Shown here piece by piece: positions 7,635-15,423 of a stretch of 64,000 nucleotides of DNA. Source of the DNA: Thermostichus vulcanus str. 'Rupite' (GTDB lineage Bacteria; Cyanobacteriota; Cyanobacteriia; Thermostichales; Thermostichaceae); assembly GCF_022848905.1 (NCBI RefSeq), contig NZ_JAFIRA010000009.1, positions 17,229 through 81,228 on the forward strand, written 5' to 3'. The notes beneath the pieces were generated by a model. It was not told the DNA's origin, ran no database searches, and was given only the letters and a program-made list of their open reading frames with translations. The position numbers and the translations under genes were made by a program. Each line of letters begins with the position of its first letter. Within the stretch, counting starts at the first letter, position 1.

Positions 7635-9497
7635 CTATCCTCCCAGATCTTGCAGGCGATAGAGGTTGGCATAGATGCCATTAAGGGCCATCAGCTCAGC
7701 ATGGGATCCCTGTTCTTTAAGTTCCCCCCGTTGCAGGACCAAAATTCGATCCACATCGCGGATGGTGGAGAGGCGGTGGGCAATGATGATGGCGGTGCGA
7801 TCCCGGAGCAAGGTTTCTAGGGCCGACTGGATCAGGGCTTCTGTCCCCACATCCAAACTGGCGGTGGCCTCGTCCAACACTAAAATGTTCGGATTCCGCC
7901 ACATGGCCCGCACAAAGCTGATCAGCTGCTTTTGGCCGCTAGACAAGTTGCTGCCCCGCTCCCGTACGGGTGTGGCATAGCCTTGGGGTAAATCGCAGAT
8001 GAACTCGTGCAGGTTGAGCCGACGGGCGGCCTGCTCCACCTCCGCCAGACTTCCTCCTTCCCCAAGGGTAATGTTTTGCTGGATATCCCCAGAAAAAAGA
8101 AATCCATCCTGTAGGATCACCCCCAGCCGTCGGTGCAGTTCGGCTTGGGCAATCTCCCGGATATCCACACCGTCAATGCGGATGGATCCCTGGCTGACAT
8201 CGTAAAGACGACACAATAGGCGGATAATCGAGCTTTTCCCGGCTCCAGTCGGCCCCACCAATGCCACTTTTTCCCCAGGGTGAATCGTAAAGTTGAGATT
8301 TTTCAGCACCCATTCATCGCCGGTGTAAGCAAAAAAAACATTCTCAAAGCGCACTTCCCCTCCTCCCGAAGGAGGTAGGGGACGCGGTTGCAAGGGATCC
8401 CGAATGGCGATCGGTAAGCGGAGAATGTTATCAATCCGCTCGACGGCAGTAAACCCAGACTGCAAGGCGGTGAATTTTTCCGCCAACTGCCGCAGCGGGT
8501 TGAAAAACCGCTGGGAAAAGAGAATAAAGGCATACAAACTACCGAAGGTCAGGGGTTCACTCGGGGTAGGCAGGGATCCCCCCAACCCTTCTCGTACCAT
8601 CCCTGTCCCGGCGGTGATCACCTGCTGTCCCCCCACCCAGAGCAGGGCTGCTACCGCTAGCCAGGAGACCCACTCTAAAATGGCCGACAGGGCCGAGTCG
8701 TAGAGAATGGTTTGATCGACTTCGTGGATGTAGCGCTGGTTGATGGTTTGAAAAATTTGACCGTTCAGCCGTTCTCGCCGAAACAGTTGCACCACCGTGA
8801 TGCCCAGAATGTTCTCCTGGATCCAAGAATTGAGTTTAGAGAGTTCCTCCCGAACCCGGAAGTTGGCATCCCGGAAGCGGCGCTGCAACCAAACCACAAG
8901 GGCAGCAATAGGGATGACGATCAGAATCAGAAGCAGGCCCAGATCCCAACGCTGACTGAGCATCACCACCGCGATCACCCCCAGGGTAAAGAGGTCACTG
9001 ACAATCCCCACGGCCCCGGTGGAAAAGACATCTCCCAATGCCTCCACATCGCTGGTGATGCGGGTGATCAACTTGCCCACTGGGGTGCGATCAAAAAACT
9101 GGGCCGGCAAAGCAAGGATATGGGCAAACAGATCGTTGCGGATATCCCGTGTCATCAACTGGCCCAACTTCTGGCTGCTATAGCCCTCCAAAGATTGAAA
9201 CCCCCAGCGCACTAAGACTGTCAGGATCAACAACGCCACATAGGGCCAAAGGCCGGAGAGGATCGCGTCCCCTCGTTCCACTGCTTGAGCAATGGGGCCA
9301 TCCAAGGCCCGCTGCAAGATCAAAGGCTGTACTGCATCCGCCAAAGCCAGCGGAGGCAAAAAGGCCAAAGCTGCCAGCAACAACTTCAGATGCCGACGGG
9401 CATAAGGCCAGAGAATCCGTAGCAGTCGCCAATCACTTTCCCGTTGAGGTTGGGGATCCGAACCTAAGGCAGCATCTGGAGGAGTCGCAGCAGTCAC
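7635..9497 (-). CDS. ABC exporter, fused membrane and ATPase domains
   Basis: Type-I ABC exporter half-transporter of 620 residues. An N-terminal membrane domain of about six helices (residues 30-350) includes the coupling region around QFFDRTPVGKLITRITSD. The C-terminal ATPase has Walker A GPTGAGKSS at 415-423, signature LSSGQKQL near 515 and Walker B ILVLDEATASLD near 535. It would act as a homo- or heterodimer in the inner membrane, exporting a lipid, peptide or drug; the substrate cannot be told. Architecture and the LSSGQ signature resemble MdlB/LmrA-type proteins. The start is the GTG at 9497 with a weak ribosome site. No partner half-transporter is adjacent. Confidence 0.92.
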   Translation of the reverse strand: MTAATPPDAALGSDPQPQRESDWRLLRILWPYARRHLKLLLAALAFLPPLALADAVQPLILQRALDGPIAQAVERGDAILSGLWPYVALLILTVLVRWGFQSLEGYSSQKLGQLMTRDIRNDLFAHILALPAQFFDRTPVGKLITRITSDVEALGDVFSTGAVGIVSDLFTLGVIAVVMLSQRWDLGLLLILIVIPIAALVVWLQRRFRDANFRVREELSKLNSWIQENILGITVVQLFRRERLNGQIFQTINQRYIHEVDQTILYDSALSAILEWVSWLAVAALLWVGGQQVITAGTGMVREGLGGSLPTPSEPLTFGSLYAFILFSQRFFNPLRQLAEKFTALQSGFTAVERIDNILRLPIAIRDPLQPRPLPPSGGGEVRFENVFFAYTGDEWVLKNLNFTIHPGEKVALVGPTGAGKSSIIRLLCRLYDVSQGSIRIDGVDIREIAQAELHRRLGVILQDGFLFSGDIQQNITLGEGGSLAEVEQAARRLNLHEFICDLPQGYATPVRERGSNLSSGQKQLISFVRAMWRNPNILVLDEATASLDVGTEALIQSALETLLRDRTAIIIAHRLSTIRDVDRILVLQRGELKEQGSHAELMALNGIYANLYRLQDLGG

Positions 9498-9670
9498 AGG
9501 GGCACATCCAAAACAAAGGGATTGGCATACGGATCCACTCTACGCGCTCAACCCCCTAGAATTCACCGTCAACCAGAGCAGAGGATTGATTCCACCTTGA
9601 GTATGGGTATCCCTGGGAATGCAAGGGATCCCTTTGACCCTTGATTGAGAGTCTAGGATTGTGCAGCATA

Positions 9671-9708
9671 AAAAGCTCCGTTTCAACCCTGAGTCCAACT
9701 CACGGAGT
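9671..9708 (-). terminator. Terminator of the petJ-ycnI cluster
   Basis: Read on the minus strand, CTCCGT and ACGGAG (6 bp) enclose an inner GAGT-TGG-ACTC hairpin and are followed by CTTTTT. The structure overlaps the ycnI stop codon, a typical rho-independent terminator position. Confidence 0.65.
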
Positions 9709-10299
9709 GGAATGGCTGTGGGAATGTCCGTGACTGTGGCCATGACCCTGCCCATGAGCATCGGCTCCACCTGTCAGCCTTAGCAAAGGAGCGGGTTCGG
9801 GCAAATTATGGGGATCCTCTCCCGGCTGAGCCACCTGAATCCAGTGAGAGATACCCTCTTCGCACTCTTGCACCACCGGGATCGGGATGGTCTCGCCGGG
9901 CCGATCCGGTAACTTGAGGCTGATGCTGAACTCGTGCATAAATTCATCCGGCAGGGGGCCACCGCTCCAGATCACCTCAGCAACGGTTTCTGTGATCATC
10001 CGTCCATGAGACTCGTAGGGAGTTTCCAGTGGTTTTTTCACAGTCTCGATTTCCCAGAGAGGATGTACCATCGGCTGTACAGAAGTCGCTCCCTCTGGGA
10101 TCTGGACCCGCAAGCGGGTGGTCGGGGATCCATCGCAACCATGGGGAACACGAAAGGTTAATTTGGCATAGCTGCCTGCCGGTGCCTCCTTGGGATTGAC
10201 CGTGACGTGGGCAAAAGCGGGGGAAAGGGCTAGAAGAGCCGAACCGAACGTCAGAGTGAACTTCGTTCCCAAGGACAGACCCTTTTGCAACTGTGACAT
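9700..10299 (-). CDS. YcnI-family (DUF1775) copper-associated exported protein
   Basis: A 199-residue secreted protein. A signal peptide (FTLTFGSALLALSPAFA) is cleaved just before HVTVNPKEAPAG, the conserved N-terminal His of the YcnI family, which in characterised members binds Cu(II) with a nearby Trp. Here the Trp may be in LWEIETVKKP or VIWSGGPLP. The domain is followed by a His-rich tail (HGQGHGHSHGHSHSH), probably extra metal ligands. The ATG at 10299 has GAGGT upstream, but this leader is duplicated (see the repeat at 10289-10332). It is the last gene of a minus-strand cluster with petJ and a glycine-repeat gene, suggesting a copper-related periplasmic role. Confidence 0.85.
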   Translation of the reverse strand: MSQLQKGLSLGTKFTLTFGSALLALSPAFAHVTVNPKEAPAGSYAKLTFRVPHGCDGSPTTRLRVQIPEGATSVQPMVHPLWEIETVKKPLETPYESHGRMITETVAEVIWSGGPLPDEFMHEFSISLKLPDRPGETIPIPVVQECEEGISHWIQVAQPGEDPHNLPEPAPLLRLTGGADAHGQGHGHSHGHSHSHSTP

Positions 10300-10332
10300 A
10301 TCAATACCTCAACTGCGACATATCAATACCTC
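10289..10332 (-). repeat. Tandem duplication of the ycnI start region
   Basis: Two adjacent 22-nt copies (10289-10310 and 10311-10332) differ at one position (GTGACA versus GCGACA). Each holds the Shine-Dalgarno GAGGT, the ATG and the first codons. The upstream ATG (10321) opens a six-codon peptide (MSQLRY) whose stop TGA ends 1 nt before the real ycnI ATG, so ribosomes could terminate and re-initiate. Confidence 0.85.
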
Positions 10333-10381
10333 TCTGTGTTGATTCCAAATCTTTTCCCAAAAATCTTTCTCAAATCTGGAT

Positions 10382-10696
10382 TTAGGGATGATGGTGATGG
10401 TGGGATCCCTCCGACTCGACCACACTCATGCTGTGGTGCCCCCAACTGGATAGGCCCATGGACACCAACCCAGCGCTGACCAGGCCCATGGACACCAACC
10501 CAAAGGACAAGGCCCCCATCGCGACCAAGCCAATCGAAACAATCCCGTGGGTAACGACCCCGATGGCAACAATCCCGTGGGCAGAAATGCCAACCGCCAC
10601 CAAGCCATGCGCTCCCACCCCCACAGACAAGATTTTGCGGGGGGATCGCTCTCCCTCGGAGCGGCTTTCCGGAAGCAAAATCGGATCCCTAGCCAT
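10382..10696 (-). CDS. Glycine-pentapeptide repeat protein of unknown function
   Basis: A 104-residue protein. Residues about 31-86 are 11 near-perfect 5-residue repeats of the form G-[LIVA]-[VSL]-[ASTL]-x (GLVAV GISAH GIVAI GVVTH and so on). The N-terminus is charged (PESRSEGERSPRK) and the C-terminus ends in five His. Regular glycines every fifth residue with branched aliphatics suggest a stacked beta structure or packed membrane-inserted strands; no signal peptide is seen. Its ATG overlaps the petJ stop (TGATG) with GGAG upstream, so it is translationally coupled to cytochrome c6. The His tail and neighbours hint at metal handling, but function is unknown. Confidence 0.75.
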   Translation of the reverse strand: MARDPILLPESRSEGERSPRKILSVGVGAHGLVAVGISAHGIVAIGVVTHGIVSIGLVAMGALSFGLVSMGLVSAGLVSMGLSSWGHHSMSVVESEGSHHHHHP

Positions 10697-11073
10697 CAGC
10701 TCTTACTCCAGTTGTGCTCTGCCCGATCCAAAACGTAGGCTGCTACAGATTCGATCTCTTCCGGTTTGAGGGTCTTGCCAAAAGCAGGCATGGCTCCCTT
10801 CCCTTTCGTGACCTGAGCTTGGATCAACTCCGGCGTATCCACGTGGTACTCGTGAAGAGCATCCAGAAAGAGAGTTTTCGCTGCCACCAAAGAATTGCGT
10901 CCGCCCAAATGGCACCCGATACACTTGGCTTGAAAGACTTTGGCACCTAGGGCTAAGTCGGGCTCAGCGAAGGCCCCTTGTGGGTCGAGAAGGGCAATAA
11001 AACCCAACAGCAGAAGCACTCCAAAGATCTTAATAATCGGTTTGATAATTTTGATGATCGGTATTTTGAGCAT
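10696..11073 (-). CDS. petJ: Cytochrome c6 (soluble photosynthetic electron carrier)
   Basis: A 125-residue precursor. A hydrophobic N-terminus (residues 1-36, ending GAFA) exports the protein to the thylakoid lumen. Mature residues EPDLALGAKVF precede the haem site CIGCH (51-55), then GGRNSL, and the axial Met95 in GKGAMPAFG; all are cytochrome c6 features. It carries electrons from cytochrome b6f to photosystem I, replacing plastocyanin when copper is short. The ATG at 11073 is chosen for the signal peptide; a GTG at 11118 would add 15 residues. The stop overlaps the start of the glycine-repeat gene. The variable middle (VAAKTLFLDALHEYHV) is ordinary for the family. Confidence 0.92.
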   Translation of the reverse strand: MLKIPIIKIIKPIIKIFGVLLLLGFIALLDPQGAFAEPDLALGAKVFQAKCIGCHLGGRNSLVAAKTLFLDALHEYHVDTPELIQAQVTKGKGAMPAFGKTLKPEEIESVAAYVLDRAEHNWSKS

Positions 11074-11231
11074 CGTTCTGACCGTAAAAACAGGGCAAAG
11101 TTGGTACAAAGGCAACACCCAGAAGAGAAAATCTGAGACTTACCGGCAGTCATTGTCTCAAGCCGGCCCAGAGGGGTCAAAAGACAGCCTGTCAACCTCA
11201 CCCCGGATACCATAGGGTCAGAATCTCGATC

Positions 11232-11255
11232 GTGCTCCGCACGACCCGCAGGATC
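11232..11255 (+). repeat. Double-hairpin repeat, copy at the 5' end of dnaG
   Basis: GTGC-TCC-GCAC followed by GACCCGCAGGATC. The GTG is in frame with dnaG, so translation from it would add MLRTTRRIIES. It closely matches the copy inside tnpB at 23190-23213. Confidence 0.6.
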
Positions 11256-11264
11256 ATCGAGTCC

Positions 11265-13172
11265 ATGAGCGGTCTGCCCCCCGATACGATTCATCTGGTG
11301 CGCCAAAAGGCCGATCTCGTCGAGGTGGTGGCCGAAAAAGTGGTGCTACGCAAGCAGGGTAAAAATTTTGTTGGGCTATGCCCCTTCCACAATGACCGCA
11401 AACCCAGCTTTCAGGTCAGCCCCAGCAAACAGATCTATAAGTGCTTCTCCTGTGGTGCCGGCGGGGATGTGCTGCGTTTTGTCAGCCAAATGGAGCATCT
11501 CTCCTTTGCCGAGGCAGTGCGCAAGTTGGCCCAGCGCTACCATGTGCCCCTCCCCGAGGGATCCCGGCAGGAGCGACAAGCCTACGAACGGCAACTTTCC
11601 CACCAAGAAAAGCTGCTGGAGATCCTGGCCTTAGCCGCCGACTTTTATCAGCATGCCCTCCGATCCCAGGTCGGAGCTGCTGCCCGGCAATACCTATACA
11701 GTCGCCACCTGAGCGAAGAAACCCTGCAGAAATTTCAGGTTGGCTTTGCCCCGCCCGGCTGGCAATCTTTATATGAGTACTTGGTTAATCAAAAGCGCCA
11801 ACCGGTCAAGCTGCTGGAAGATGCCGGATTGTTGGTCGCCCGTCAACAGGGATCCGGCCATTATGACCGCTTCCGACACCGGATCATGCTGCCCATTTTT
11901 GATGGGCAAGGCCGGGTGATCGGGTTTGCTGGGCGTGCCCTCGGGGATGAGCACCCCAAGTACCTCAATTCCCCTGAGACCGAACTCTTCAACAAAAGCC
12001 AGGTGGTCTATGGTCTGAACTTTGCCCGCGAGGCCATTCTCAAAGCGGATCAAGCTTTGGTGGTGGAAGGGTATTTTGACGTGATGGCTCTGCATCAGGC
12101 CGGGATCCAACAGACGGTGGCGGCCATGGGTACAGCCCTCACCCCGCAACAGGTCAAGACCTTACTGCGCTACACCGAGTCCAAGCGCCTCATTTTTAAT
12201 TTTGATGCCGATCGGGCCGGATTGAATGCGGCAACTCGGGCCATCGAGTCGATTGAAGAGCAGGCGCGGCGAGGAGAAGTGGAACTGCGCATTCTCACCC
12301 TTCCCGCTGGTAAAGATGCGGATGAGTTCCTGCGGGAGCACCCGGTTTCTGAATTCCAAACCTTACTGAATCAAGCCCCCCTTTGGCTGGATTGGCAAAT
12401 TGAACAGGTGCTCGCCGGTCGAGATCTGAGTCGGGCCAGCGACTTTCAACAGGCCCATCAAGCCTTTGTGCGATTGCTCGCCGGGTTGGGGGGGCAGTGG
12501 CGTTCGCTCTACTTACACCGAGTGGCCGAGTTACTCAGTCGGGGCAATGGTCGCCTCAGCCGCGATTTGGAAGAAGAACTGCGCCGGGGGGTACGACAAT
12601 ATCGTTGGGCCAAACCGGAACAACCTTCTCCCGCCAAGGGATCCAAACTCTTGCAATCGGAATCCCATCTGCTACAAATTTTTCTGCATTTTTGCGAGTA
12701 CCGCCGTGAAATTCGGGAAGCTTTATTGGAGCGGGAATTGCAATTTAGCTTTCGCCCCCACCGGGATCTGTGGCAACGGATTTTGGAGCTGGTCTATGCT
12801 CAGCCGGAGCTGGAAACCCAAGAAGAACCTTTGCTCACAGCCTTGCGCACCATCTGTGCCCATGATGAACAGCTCAACGAGCGTCTCAGCCACTTGCTCT
12901 GGTTGGACGAGAATACCCGTGTGGCCTTGATGCGACCGCGGATTGTGGTGCGGGCTGCCATTGCCAACATGGAGCTGGAAATTCGCCAGAAACGGTATCG
13001 CTACTGGACACAACTGTGGGATCAAGCTTTTTCCGAAGGCAATACGGCCCTAGCTGCCCAGTACCAAGCCAGCATTCAACAGGAATACCAAGCGATTCAG
13101 TCTTTGCAACGGGATGTGCAACTGAGCCTGGAAGACATGCTAGAAACCCCGCTAGCTGAAGACTGGATTTGA
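11265..13172 (+). CDS. dnaG: DNA primase
   Basis: Primase that lays RNA primers at the replication fork, 635 residues. The N-terminal zinc finger is complete: Cys39, His42, Cys60, Cys63 in LCPFHNDRKPSF..YKCFSCGAGGD. The central catalytic part shows IMLPIFDGQGRVIGFAGR, the TOPRIM acidic motif LVVEGYFDVMALHQAG and later FNFDADRAG. The C-terminal 200 residues form the helicase-binding region. The ATG at 11265 (MSGLPPDTIHLVRQ) matches the family start; an in-frame GTG 33 nt upstream falls in a dispersed repeat. petJ is divergent upstream. Confidence 0.96.
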   Translation: MSGLPPDTIHLVRQKADLVEVVAEKVVLRKQGKNFVGLCPFHNDRKPSFQVSPSKQIYKCFSCGAGGDVLRFVSQMEHLSFAEAVRKLAQRYHVPLPEGSRQERQAYERQLSHQEKLLEILALAADFYQHALRSQVGAAARQYLYSRHLSEETLQKFQVGFAPPGWQSLYEYLVNQKRQPVKLLEDAGLLVARQQGSGHYDRFRHRIMLPIFDGQGRVIGFAGRALGDEHPKYLNSPETELFNKSQVVYGLNFAREAILKADQALVVEGYFDVMALHQAGIQQTVAAMGTALTPQQVKTLLRYTESKRLIFNFDADRAGLNAATRAIESIEEQARRGEVELRILTLPAGKDADEFLREHPVSEFQTLLNQAPLWLDWQIEQVLAGRDLSRASDFQQAHQAFVRLLAGLGGQWRSLYLHRVAELLSRGNGRLSRDLEEELRRGVRQYRWAKPEQPSPAKGSKLLQSESHLLQIFLHFCEYRREIREALLERELQFSFRPHRDLWQRILELVYAQPELETQEEPLLTALRTICAHDEQLNERLSHLLWLDENTRVALMRPRIVVRAAIANMELEIRQKRYRYWTQLWDQAFSEGNTALAAQYQASIQQEYQAIQSLQRDVQLSLEDMLETPLAEDWI

Positions 13173-13194
13173 GGATCCGTTCAGGAGTATCCGT

Positions 13195-14373
13195 TCAAAT
13201 CTCACCAAATCGCCCTGGAGATAGGCTAGGGATCCATTCATCTGCTTGCCCATAAGCGGATTGAGCAAAGCGGCGGGCCAAAACCGGGACGACGGCTAAG
13301 GGATTGCTGAACCCTGAAAACAGTTGCAACCCTTCCCATCCGGGCAGGGATCCCACCAAAGGCTGTTGATCGCCACTGAAGGCCACCAAACAGTGATACC
13401 ACTGGCCGGGGAGGTGGGCCAATTTGGGCAGGTAGCGACCGGCCTGTTCCCGAATTTGCGCTTCACTGGCGGCGCCATCTACGACCGCATAGGGATCCGT
13501 CAACACACGGCTGATCTGGCCCATACGAATGCTGCCATCGGCAAATTGCAATACCCCCGCATCCAAAATCGGTGGGCAGGGTTCCTGCCCCGGTTCATCC
13601 CAGAGGGGAATCCGGTCGGGGCGGGTGGATCTCTGTTCCAGTTCAAAGCGTTGCGCAGGTGCGCTCATCACCAGCGCCTGCAATTTCAAGTCGGTGGGAT
13701 TCAACTCCACCGACTCGGCATGGGTGAAGTAGATGGGCACTCGGATCCCGGCTTGGCGCAACAAAGCCCGTGTCCAACCCCCGGCGCACACCACCACCTG
13801 GGCCGCTCCGTGCAAAACTTCTCCCATTTCGACCCCGACAACGCGATCCCCTTGCTTGCACAAGCCTGTAACCGTTCCGGTTAAAAGGGATCCCCCCAAT
13901 CGTTGAAACGCCTTTTGAAAGGCGAGTGCCGTCAGGAAGGGGTTAATGTGCCCATGGCTGACCCAGAGGACTTGCTCCAGAGCTGCCGGATCCAGCAGCG
14001 GTTCCAGTTCACAGGCCGCCTCTACAGAAATGCGTTGGGGTGGGATCCGACAGTCGGCCATATCCGCCTCCACCCCATCGGCATCGTAGCCAGGGGCAAT
14101 TGGCATCAGCAAATCCAGCTCGCGGAACTGGATATCGGCTTCGAGTTCTTCCGATAGGGTGCGATAGCGTTGGATCCCTTCTTCGCCTAGAGCCTTGAGC
14201 ATAGGCGTTTTGCCTGCCCAATGGGCCAGTCCACCGTAACTGTAGCGGGTCGCCCCATTCAGCACCGCATCTTTTTCAACCAGCAGTACGGCTCCCCCTT
14301 GGCGAGCCAGTTCATAGCTGAGAGCTGCCCCTGTGATCCCACCCCCGATGACAATCCAGTCGTAGTTTGCCAT
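13195..14373 (-). CDS. FAD-dependent oxidoreductase (DAO family)
   Basis: Flavoprotein of 392 residues. The N-terminus MANYDWIVIGGGITGAALSYELARQG is a GxGxxG Rossmann motif for FAD, followed by the acidic residue (VEKD) that binds the ribose. The remainder matches the D-amino-acid oxidase / glycine oxidase superfamily, including VVVCAGGWT near the middle and a C-terminal VAFSGDQQPLVG and LFSGFSNPLAV segment. It probably oxidises an amine or amino acid such as glycine or sarcosine; the substrate is not identifiable. The ATG at 14373 is preceded by AGTAAGG; the frame is open far upstream without similarity. mscS-type is divergent, and the stop is 22 nt from that of dnaG. Confidence 0.85.
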   Translation of the reverse strand: MANYDWIVIGGGITGAALSYELARQGGAVLLVEKDAVLNGATRYSYGGLAHWAGKTPMLKALGEEGIQRYRTLSEELEADIQFRELDLLMPIAPGYDADGVEADMADCRIPPQRISVEAACELEPLLDPAALEQVLWVSHGHINPFLTALAFQKAFQRLGGSLLTGTVTGLCKQGDRVVGVEMGEVLHGAAQVVVCAGGWTRALLRQAGIRVPIYFTHAESVELNPTDLKLQALVMSAPAQRFELEQRSTRPDRIPLWDEPGQEPCPPILDAGVLQFADGSIRMGQISRVLTDPYAVVDGAASEAQIREQAGRYLPKLAHLPGQWYHCLVAFSGDQQPLVGSLPGWEGLQLFSGFSNPLAVVPVLARRFAQSAYGQADEWIPSLSPGRFGEI

Positions 14374-14517
14374 AGCCTTACTCTTTGCTGAAGCGCCCAT
14401 TATTGTTGCCGCAAAAAGGGTGAGTTTAGGGTATCGGACATGGCAGAAACGGGATCCCTGTCTCTCCTCCTGGCGGATACTGGTCATGATTGAAGGATCC
14501 GAGTAGGAGGGCCAATC

Positions 14518-15396
14518 ATGAGCGAATTGCTGCAAACCATTAACCGTAGCCTGCTGGAGTTGGTGGGCCGAGGCATCGAGCTGTTGCCGGGCTTTTTGAT
14601 TGCTGCTGCCATTCTCTGGGCTACCCGCTACGGCATGCAAGGGATCCGTCGTTTGGTGAGTTCTGCCGCTGCCCGTTGGATCCCCAGTCCCTCTCTGCAA
14701 TTGCTGTTGGTGCAAACCAGTCAGGTGGGAGCTTGGGTGATCGGGATCCTGGCTGCCAGCGTCGTTGCTTTTCCAGATTTACGCTTGGGAGATTTGATCG
14801 GGCTATTGGGTTTGGGGTCAGTGGCGGTTGGTTTTGCCTTTCAAGATATCTTCAAGAACTTCTTGGCTGGCGTGTTGTTGCTTTTGAACGAACCCTTTCG
14901 GCTTAACGATCAAATTGTCGTTGGAGATTTTGAAGGCACTGTTGAAGAAATTAACATCCGCTCCACCCAAATTCGCACCTACCAAGGGGAGCGCGTGGTT
15001 ATCCCCAATGCCATGGTATTCACCAGCCCGATCACGGTTTTAACGGATCGCCTCTATCGCCGCACTGATCTGGAAATCGGCCTTGACTACAACACGCCTC
15101 TTGCCCGTGGACTACAGGTGTTAGGGGAAGCGATGCAGGGGGTAGAGGGGGTGTTAGTGGATCCCCCTGTTGAAATCGACATTGTTGGATTTGGGGATAG
15201 CTCGATTGATTTTGTCGTGCGCTACTGGACTCGGCCCCGTAAACCAGAGGTGCGCCTTGCTCGTACCCAAGTGATGATGGCTCTTAAACAGGCTTGTGAT
15301 CAGGCAGGACTGATCATTCCCTATCCGATCCGCACCGTCTATATGTTTGACCAAGAGGTGTTTCAGGATCACACCCCCAATCCCAAAGCTGCCTAG
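14518..15396 (+). CDS. Small-conductance mechanosensitive channel (MscS family)
   Basis: Inner-membrane channel that opens on hypo-osmotic stress, 292 residues. Three hydrophobic helices lie in the first 130 residues. The third is pore-lining (LLGLGSVAVGFAFQDIFKNFLAGVLLL), with the Gly/Ala packing and the FQ-N-F hinge of MscS. It is followed by the beta domain (NDQIVVGDFEGTVEEINIRSTQIRTYQGERVVIPN) and the C-terminal mixed domain. The ATG at 14518 follows AGGAGG. Length is normal for a minimal MscS. It is monocistronic and ends 27 nt from the convergent rodA stop. Confidence 0.94.
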   Translation: MSELLQTINRSLLELVGRGIELLPGFLIAAAILWATRYGMQGIRRLVSSAAARWIPSPSLQLLLVQTSQVGAWVIGILAASVVAFPDLRLGDLIGLLGLGSVAVGFAFQDIFKNFLAGVLLLLNEPFRLNDQIVVGDFEGTVEEINIRSTQIRTYQGERVVIPNAMVFTSPITVLTDRLYRRTDLEIGLDYNTPLARGLQVLGEAMQGVEGVLVDPPVEIDIVGFGDSSIDFVVRYWTRPRKPEVRLARTQVMMALKQACDQAGLIIPYPIRTVYMFDQEVFQDHTPNPKAA

Positions 15397-15423
15397 GGAT
15401 CCCTGCTGGTGCTGGAACTGGGT

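Noticed and set aside
9630..9660. GGGATCCC-flanked stem as a separate terminator near 9630
   Set aside because: The palindrome is the genome-wide repeat; the better supported terminator is at 9671-9708.
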